Shown piece by piece: positions 60,001 through 64,000 of a stretch of 64,000 bases of DNA. The position numbers and the translations under genes are program-made. Below the pieces are notes generated by a model, which was not told where the DNA came from, did no database searches, and saw nothing but the letters and a program-made list of their open reading frames with translations. Every line of letters starts with the position of its first letter. Position 1 is the stretch's first letter. The stretch spans positions 43,150,788 to 43,214,787 of the forward strand of contig NC_090697.1 in the NCBI RefSeq assembly GCF_040954835.1. The letters run 5' to 3'. The stretch is from Lepisosteus oculatus (Eukaryota > Chordata > Actinopteri > Semionotiformes > Lepisosteidae).

Positions 60001-60256
60001 TGATTCGCATTGTTACTTGTTGGTTTCCTATGTTTATTTTCTTTTGCCCTGTGCTGTTGTTCCAGCCCAGCGAGTGCCAGTGGTGCTCATAAGTGACGGC
60101 GACAGCAGTGAAGTCTCAGTGGACAGAAGCATTTCACCCCTCATGTCTCTGGATGAGACCAGCAGAAGTGTCAGCACTTACAGCTTGAGTACCAGCACAT
60201 TTGTCACAACCCAGACAGCCGAAAGGTCTGAGATTAAGACAGCCCAGTCTTACTAG
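47907..60256 (+). CDS. rnf8: RNF8, FHA-RING E3 ubiquitin ligase
   Basis: Nuclear ligase that reads phospho-threonine on MDC1 at double-strand breaks and, with UBC13, builds K63 ubiquitin chains that recruit RNF168. Exons: 47907-48032, 48880-49008, 52963-53658, 54670-54732, 56045-56134, 58656-58763, 59522-59726, 60066-60256; 535 residues, human about 485. FHA domain 23-130: Arg47 in LGRS equals human Arg42, then MISRNHC 63-69 and SLNGVW 86-91. Basic KRTKRK at 155-160; coiled coil about 240-390. RING: C395, C398, C410, H412, C415, C418, C429, C432, with Ile397 equal to human UBC13-contacting Ile405. A serine-rich tail (473-535) extends beyond the human end and includes PVVLISDGDSSE. Near-complete agreement of blocks with human RNF8 excludes CHFR. 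Confidence 0.95.
48880..49008 (+). CDS. rnf8: RNF8 exon 2 (FHA core)
   Basis: 129 bases between tcttag and gtagag. Encodes VTLGRSFDVTYQ through LMISRNHCKF to TVTDNK, with the phosphopeptide-binding Arg and the SRNH motif. Confidence 0.95.
49171..49462 (-). mobile_element. tRNA-derived SINE (family A), best-preserved copy
   Basis: Read on minus: GGCGGGGCAGTGGC head, B box GCCGGTTCGTATCCC, core CTGAGCAAGGCCTTTAACCCC, then a GCCAATAAAGTGATCTTATC end with TTATCT repeats. The A and B boxes of the polymerase III promoter are readable. RNF8 intron 2. Confidence 0.85.
50535..50700. mobile_element. LINE-related remnant
   Basis: The agaggaggccatttggcgc block resembles 21660-21690 and the known end of an old fish LINE. 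Low certainty. Confidence 0.3.
51235..51645 (+). mobile_element. 5S rRNA-derived SINE, plus copy
   Basis: Head with the 5S internal control region: aagctcagtgggtgtcagcc, tggtcagtacctggatggga, gacctcctggg. The body matches the complement of 5225-5620 (cctaatgcccca, ttcggatgag, gttaccctggtgtcctggcc). It lacks the family's 3' tail. RNF8 intron 2. Confidence 0.85.
51646..52962. other. RNF8 intron 2 remainder
   Basis: No exon recognised. A worn mariner-like block may lie near 52620-52670 but support is too weak to call. Confidence 0.4.
52963..53658 (+). CDS. rnf8: RNF8 exon 3 (FHA end, linker, coiled coil start)
   Basis: 696 bases between caccctag and gtaaga. Starts SLNGVWVNG; continues with a basic KRTKRKYSGGEL patch, a Pro/Ser/Ala-rich linker and the coiled coil ending VEQLEKTFCEEERRLE. 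Strongly GC-rich compared with all flanking introns. Confidence 0.95.
53659..54669. other. RNF8 intron 3
   Basis: No recognised repeat or exon. Confidence 0.5.
54670..54732 (+). CDS. rnf8: RNF8 exon 4 (coiled coil)
   Basis: 63 bases between tttttag and gtaaaa; encodes DEKKQQEEESLNKKLDDALQ, in phase with both neighbours. Confidence 0.88.
54733..56044. other. RNF8 intron 4
   Basis: AT-rich; nothing recognised. Confidence 0.5.
56045..56134 (+). CDS. rnf8: RNF8 exon 5 (coiled coil)
   Basis: 90 bases between cggtag and gtagac; encodes VIEELRRSRKDFEEIIQAKD, close to human MEELNRSKKDFEAIIQAKN. Confidence 0.95.
56330..57830 (-). mobile_element. Degenerate Tc1-like DNA transposon with nested SINE
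   Basis: Minus-strand frames keep transposase blocks: CLNYAKQNLGKSETFWKKVLW (57235-57300 region) followed by TNEKRV matches the YAKEHL...FWENVLWSDE block of Tc1 transposases. Further worn blocks lie to the right. The element is cut by a family A SINE at 56763-57039 and has several stops. RNF8 intron 5. The ends are approximate. Confidence 0.7.
56763..57039 (-). mobile_element. tRNA-derived SINE (family A) nested in Tc1-like element
   Basis: Full-length by comparison with 49171-49462: ataagatcactttattagcc end, cttgctcaggggcc core (complement), and gggatacgaaccggcaacc B box (complement). Transposon sequence continues on both sides, so the SINE is the younger insertion. Confidence 0.82.
57831..58655. 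other. RNF8 intron 5 remainder
   Basis: Includes a short (TTTTA)n-like run near 57848-57890; otherwise nothing recognised. Confidence 0.4.
58656..58763 (+). CDS. rnf8: RNF8 exon 6 (coiled coil end, RING start)
   Basis: 108 bases between cctgcag and gtaaag; encodes ARAQKEEVLTQMAEVLENEL then QCIICSEYFIE with the first two RING cysteines. Confidence 0.96.
58764..59521. other. RNF8 intron 6
   Basis: No exon or clear repeat. A frame on the minus strand across 59389-59703 is only the shadow of exon 7. Confidence 0.5.
59522..59726 (+). CDS. rnf8: RNF8 exon 7 (RING)
   Basis: 205 bases between gccccag and gtgaga; encodes AVTLNCAHSFCLHCI, ECPICRQ and VLDNCIDRMVENLSSEMKER, the rest of the C3HC4 RING and following helix. 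Confidence 0.96.
60066..60256 (+). CDS. rnf8: RNF8 exon 8 (C-terminal tail)
   Basis: Follows gttgttccag, in phase 1, and runs to TAG at 60254-60256. Encodes QRVPVVLISDGDSSEVSVD and a Ser/Thr-rich end. Human RNF8 stops near this junction, so the exon was placed from splice signals, open frame and the nearby poly(A) signal. Confidence 0.82.
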
Positions 60257-60728
60257 CTACTTTTCTGAGTGTGTAGTTTCTTATTTGCAACATAACTATA
60301 GAGTCCCAACAGGTGGCACTGAAAAAAAACAGGAGACAAACAATCCTGTAGTTGCACAACTTCCAGTTGCATGTGATGCTGTTGTGTAATAAGCCTCGTT
60401 ATTAATTGAAGGTGTCTATTTTGCAAACAGAGACTGTGACTCCTAAGCAGTATTTTCTTTTGTTTTGTTGTTGCTGTGTACTGGTTTACTTGAAACATAA
60501 GTTATGTTTTGTGTACCTCAGGGGCACTATACCTTTTTGTTGAGTAACTTATTTTTTGTAATACAGATATGGCTAATGCGCCACCTATATAGGACTTTTG
60601 AATTTTTTGTTTGGTATATCTGCCTGTTTGTCTTATGTTTCAATAGTACATTGTAAATGTTGTGGCAGATTGAAATTTTATTTTGGTGTTTGTTTAATGC
60701 ACACTTGTGTACTCTTAATTCCTACATT

Positions 60729-60734
60729 AATAAA
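60729..60734 (+). terminator. RNF8 poly(A) signal
   Basis: AATAAA about 470 bases after the stop codon, followed by a T/G-rich stretch (tgtgtagttgtttatttt) suited to cleavage. Confidence 0.65.
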
Positions 60735-60739
60735 GTTTG

Positions 60740-62806
60740 AAATGCAGGGGAGAATGTATTTGTAAAACAAGTGTGTAGTTGTTTATTTTAGATGCCTATA
60801 TGCTGGTTATCTTTCTCTAATTTTACATATCCATTTGGGGATTGTTAATTCCTCATCAAATCCATATATTCCTACAACCCCTGTACAGTAAAGGGAGAAT
60901 GGAGACATGCACTCATTCTCCTCCAACATAGCTACCTGTGAGAGTCATTTAAAATTTGACGCACATGCTGCACTGTGCCTGCAGGAGAGAGAACACTACT
61001 GATTAGAAGAAGGTGTCTCTTCCTGATGTCATTTCATACTTAGAACAGGCAAGTCCCAGGGACTCTACGTCATGGCAAACTGAGACTAACTTTGCCAAGT
61101 CTGGTCTGGCAGCACAAGATGAATCATTTTCACAGGCAGTTATTGATGTAGCCCAAGCCGAAACCACTAACATCCTGACTACAGAGCTTAGTTTGTGCTC
61201 CTAGCTGGTTGAGACACCTGGGATCCCCTTCCTTTGGGATAATAGTTACTATACAGCAATATACTTCTAGATTATTTATATGTGAATGTTTTTAATAAAA
61301 ATAATTATTAAATTCTATATTTCATTTTACTGTAGTAAATTATAAAATTTAATTTGTGCATTTTCATTTTATAATAATTTTTATGGCATCAAGTCAAAAT
61401 ATGGTACAGTATACTAATGTTTCCTTTATTACTGTACCACCTCATTAAAAAGTATGGTTACGGATTTTCCTCTTTAAATAACATTTAACGTGTGTGTGTG
61501 AATGAGAAAAACAATGTTCTTTTCATATAAACATAGGAAATGCAAGAGTCATTCTTCAAATAAATCCACTGTGGTTTCTCTGTGGCATTGCAACACAGTT
61601 TTCAATAAAAAATAGATTTTATCATGTTTGAAGAAATCTCATTTTCACATTCCAATATAACCATTTTCTTCCTTGCCAGGCCAGAAGGATGTTGTGCTGA
61701 GTGATGGTCAGACAAACCATGCATATTCCTCACATTCTCAAAACACAGTGGGTCTGTGTGATCAATTGTGAGGGTCCATTGACCTAAATTTCTTGCTTGC
61801 ACTATTTTTAATTAAAGGAGCACAAAACAAAGACGTCCATAATTATCCTTACAAAGTACAATAGTGATTGTAGTTTGTTACCTTGTTAAATTAAGGAGGA
61901 GGACAATAAGAAGAAAGATATTTAAGACTAAATGCAGTAAAAGTTTAAATTATTCGGTGTGAGTCTTGGGTTAATTTCAGTTTTCAACAGGAATTGACAG
62001 GCAGAATAGTATTGAAATTCAAAATGATCAAACTAGAAGTAACCAGGACCATGGTGACCATGTTTAACTGACTATATATATTGTTTTATACTGTACATAG
62101 TAGCATTATACTCTTTAATTTTAATTTTAGGGTCTTTTTTTTTCTCAAAAAGGTAATTTCTCCAGGTGGTGGTCGCCAAGTTTCTGATTTGCCAATTATT
62201 CACTGAGTTTGTACAGTTCACGTCCACTTTTGCAGATCCCAGAAAAAAAACTGAATTTTGCTAAGGGGGAAAAATTGACACACTTTTTCCACAAGGTGGC
62301 TGCAGGAGATCAGGGATCAGCCTGTAGCTGGGAGCCAGAAGCTGTGTCAGCAAAGGGAGAGTGTTGCAGCAGGGAGGTGCCCAAAAGTCCTGGTCATTTA
62401 CAGCACAGAGCTGTGCACTGCAGATATTGGCAGCGTGAGTAGATGACCTGTGAAGATACAGAATATCAGTCTGGAGGTCCTAATTTTGTATTTTTTGCAT
62501 GTTCGACTTTGTTTAGTGGATGGAAGTTAGATTTTTGTCATCAACACTGTAGTGTTTCCAACACCACACACTGCAAATAGTTGCCTGAAGAAAAAACTGT
62601 CAACAGCATATACGTCATCACCTTATTATTAATATATATGGAAATGAAACTAGATTAAAAGAGCTTCATCAGAAGCATTACTGGCAGTTTCTTGGACGCT
62701 ACTATGAGAAATTCATAAAATTTACAGGACATTTGACAAGTAAATAGACACCCATCTCCTGTAAACCGCACCTGCATTTTTTGGAGACAGGAAAAGCACT
62801 GATGGG
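60740..62806. other. Spacer after RNF8
   Basis: AT-rich. The 63-residue frame at 61013 and 77-residue frame at 62209 show no recognisable domain or gene context. Confidence 0.4.
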
Positions 62807-63145
62807 CACCATGGTGGTGCAGTCGCTAGCATTGCTACCTTGCAGTGCTGGGGCGCAGGGTTCAATTCCTGACCTAGGGTTCTGTCTGCATGGAGTTTGC
62901 ATGTTCTCCCATTGTTTGTGTGGGTTTCCTCTGGGTGCTCCAGGTTCCTCCCACAATCCAGAGACATACGGGTAGATTAATTGGCTTCTGGGACAATTTG
63001 CCCTTGTGTACATGCCTGTGTCTGTCTCTGTGTGCCATGTGATGGACTGGTATCTCATCTAGGTTGTACCCTGCCTTTCTCTTGTTGCTTGCTGGTATAG
63101 CCTCCAGCTCTCCCACGACCCTGAATCGGAAGAAGCAGTTAGAAA
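62807..63145 (+). mobile_element. tRNA-derived SINE (family B), plus copy
   Basis: Head caccatggtggtgcagtcgc with an A-box-like segment, B box gggttcaattcc near 62858, then the family body (gcatgttctcccattg, gtgggtttcctctgggtgctcc, gacatacgggtagattaattgg, gatggactggtatctc). The best copy of this family in the window. Confidence 0.78.
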
Positions 63146-63888
63146 ATGATAAAAAGCACTGGTAATGTATAACATTTCAAATTAATTCTGTGCAATGCTG
63201 TTTCTTGACTTATGCAGTTCAGCAATGAGCTGCAATGTGTTGTGGTATATGTTGGAATTTATTTTTTTAATGTATGCAATATGATAGTTTACATTTCTTC
63301 TCTATTATTGGAATAGATCAATATTTAATCTGTGTTCTTGAATGTAGCGGCCTTTTGAGGAAAATGCTTTTTCCACTCTTATACTGTCTGGCCTCAGAAG
63401 AAATACACACAGGGATAGCTAATGGAATATGAATTTACTGAAGTGCTTATATGCAGGATGCTCTCAAACTGTCGTAAATCTCTGCAGGAATTTTACGTCT
63501 TGATCACTCCTTGAAGTGTAGCTGTTTTCAGCCCGGCATGAGCAGATAATGAGTCTTGGCACATTATTGTGCATAGCAAGGCTCATAGAATTAATGTGTT
63601 ACAGGAAGAAATGATTTATATCCCTGAGAGCTGATGAGAATTGCAGTCTCTGTTGGATGGCTGGTGACTGTGATGGCGTATGCGTGTGGTTTCTGTTCCA
63701 GCTGCTCACATACTGTGGATAATCACATACTGTCATTTCAGGAAGACCCCTTAAATCCCCACTCAAACCTGCATCAGGGGGGAATCAATGGAGATGGCAG
63801 ATTAATATAGTCACCTGGGGACTGTTTTGGACTGCAAATTAAAATTTAAGGCAAACTGATTCAGCTTTCAAAAAGGGCAACCATGTCT

Positions 63889-64000
63889 TGGGGCGGAGCG
63901 GTGGGAATCCTACTCCGTTGGGCCCCTGAGCAAGGCCCTTAACCCCAACTGCTCCAGGGGCGCCGTACAATGGCAGACCCTGCACTCTGACCCCAAGCTT
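63889..64000 (+). mobile_element. Family A SINE with internal deletion, off right edge
   Basis: The first 15 or so bases of the head (ggggcggagcggtgg) are joined directly to gaatcctactccgttgggcc, skipping the B-box region present in other copies. The core ctgagcaaggcccttaacccc follows and the element is cut by the window end. Confidence 0.75.

Noticed and set aside
61013..61204. 63-codon frame after RNF8
   Set aside because: Lies beyond the RNF8 poly(A) signal with no domain or gene context.
1..64000. CRISPR arrays, operons or bacterial-type signals
   Set aside because: None seen; the window is eukaryotic with spliced genes.

Overview
The window looks like nuclear DNA of a ray-finned fish. 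The genes are vertebrate (a calpain, an MGAT2-type Golgi glycosyltransferase and RNF8), and they sit in AT-rich introns and spacers full of fish-type repeats: tRNA- and 5S-derived SINEs, Tc1-like transposons, a Gmr1-like Ty3/gypsy element, and LINEs with a (TTGAA)n tail. The repeat mix and compact introns suggest a non-teleost such as gar, bowfin or sturgeon, but that is an inference and the species is not proven.

Layout. 1-2945 (minus): 5'-truncated, mutated Gmr1-like retrotransposon in the unusual order gag-protease-integrase-RT; it runs off the left edge and lies in a calpain intron. 4780-26745 (plus): nineteen coding exons (566 residues) of a calpain closest to CAPN13/CAPN14, starting at the equivalent of vertebrate calpain exon 4; the exons with the start and catalytic Cys are left of the window. 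Catalytic His and Asn, the C2-like domain and the penta-EF-hand domain are all present. One of its introns (22197-23055) has textbook minor-spliceosome (U12) signals. 26746-33500: probable spliced calpain 3' UTR, LINE/SINE debris, and a solo LTR with perfect 5-bp target duplications. 34185-35471 (plus): intronless MGAT2-like gene (428 residues). 35472-47700: long spacer with repeat remnants. 47907-60256 (plus): complete RNF8 in eight coding exons (535 residues), with FHA, coiled coil, RING and a C-terminal tail, absent from human RNF8, that carries a SUMO-interaction-like motif. 60257-64000: RNF8 3' UTR, then SINE-bearing spacer.

The three genes have unrelated roles: calcium-regulated or regulatory cysteine protease, complex N-glycan branching in the Golgi, and ubiquitin signalling at DNA double-strand breaks. 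No operon-like logic links them. All exon limits were read by eye from reading frame, GT/AG signals and remembered family exon structure; no transcript data were available.
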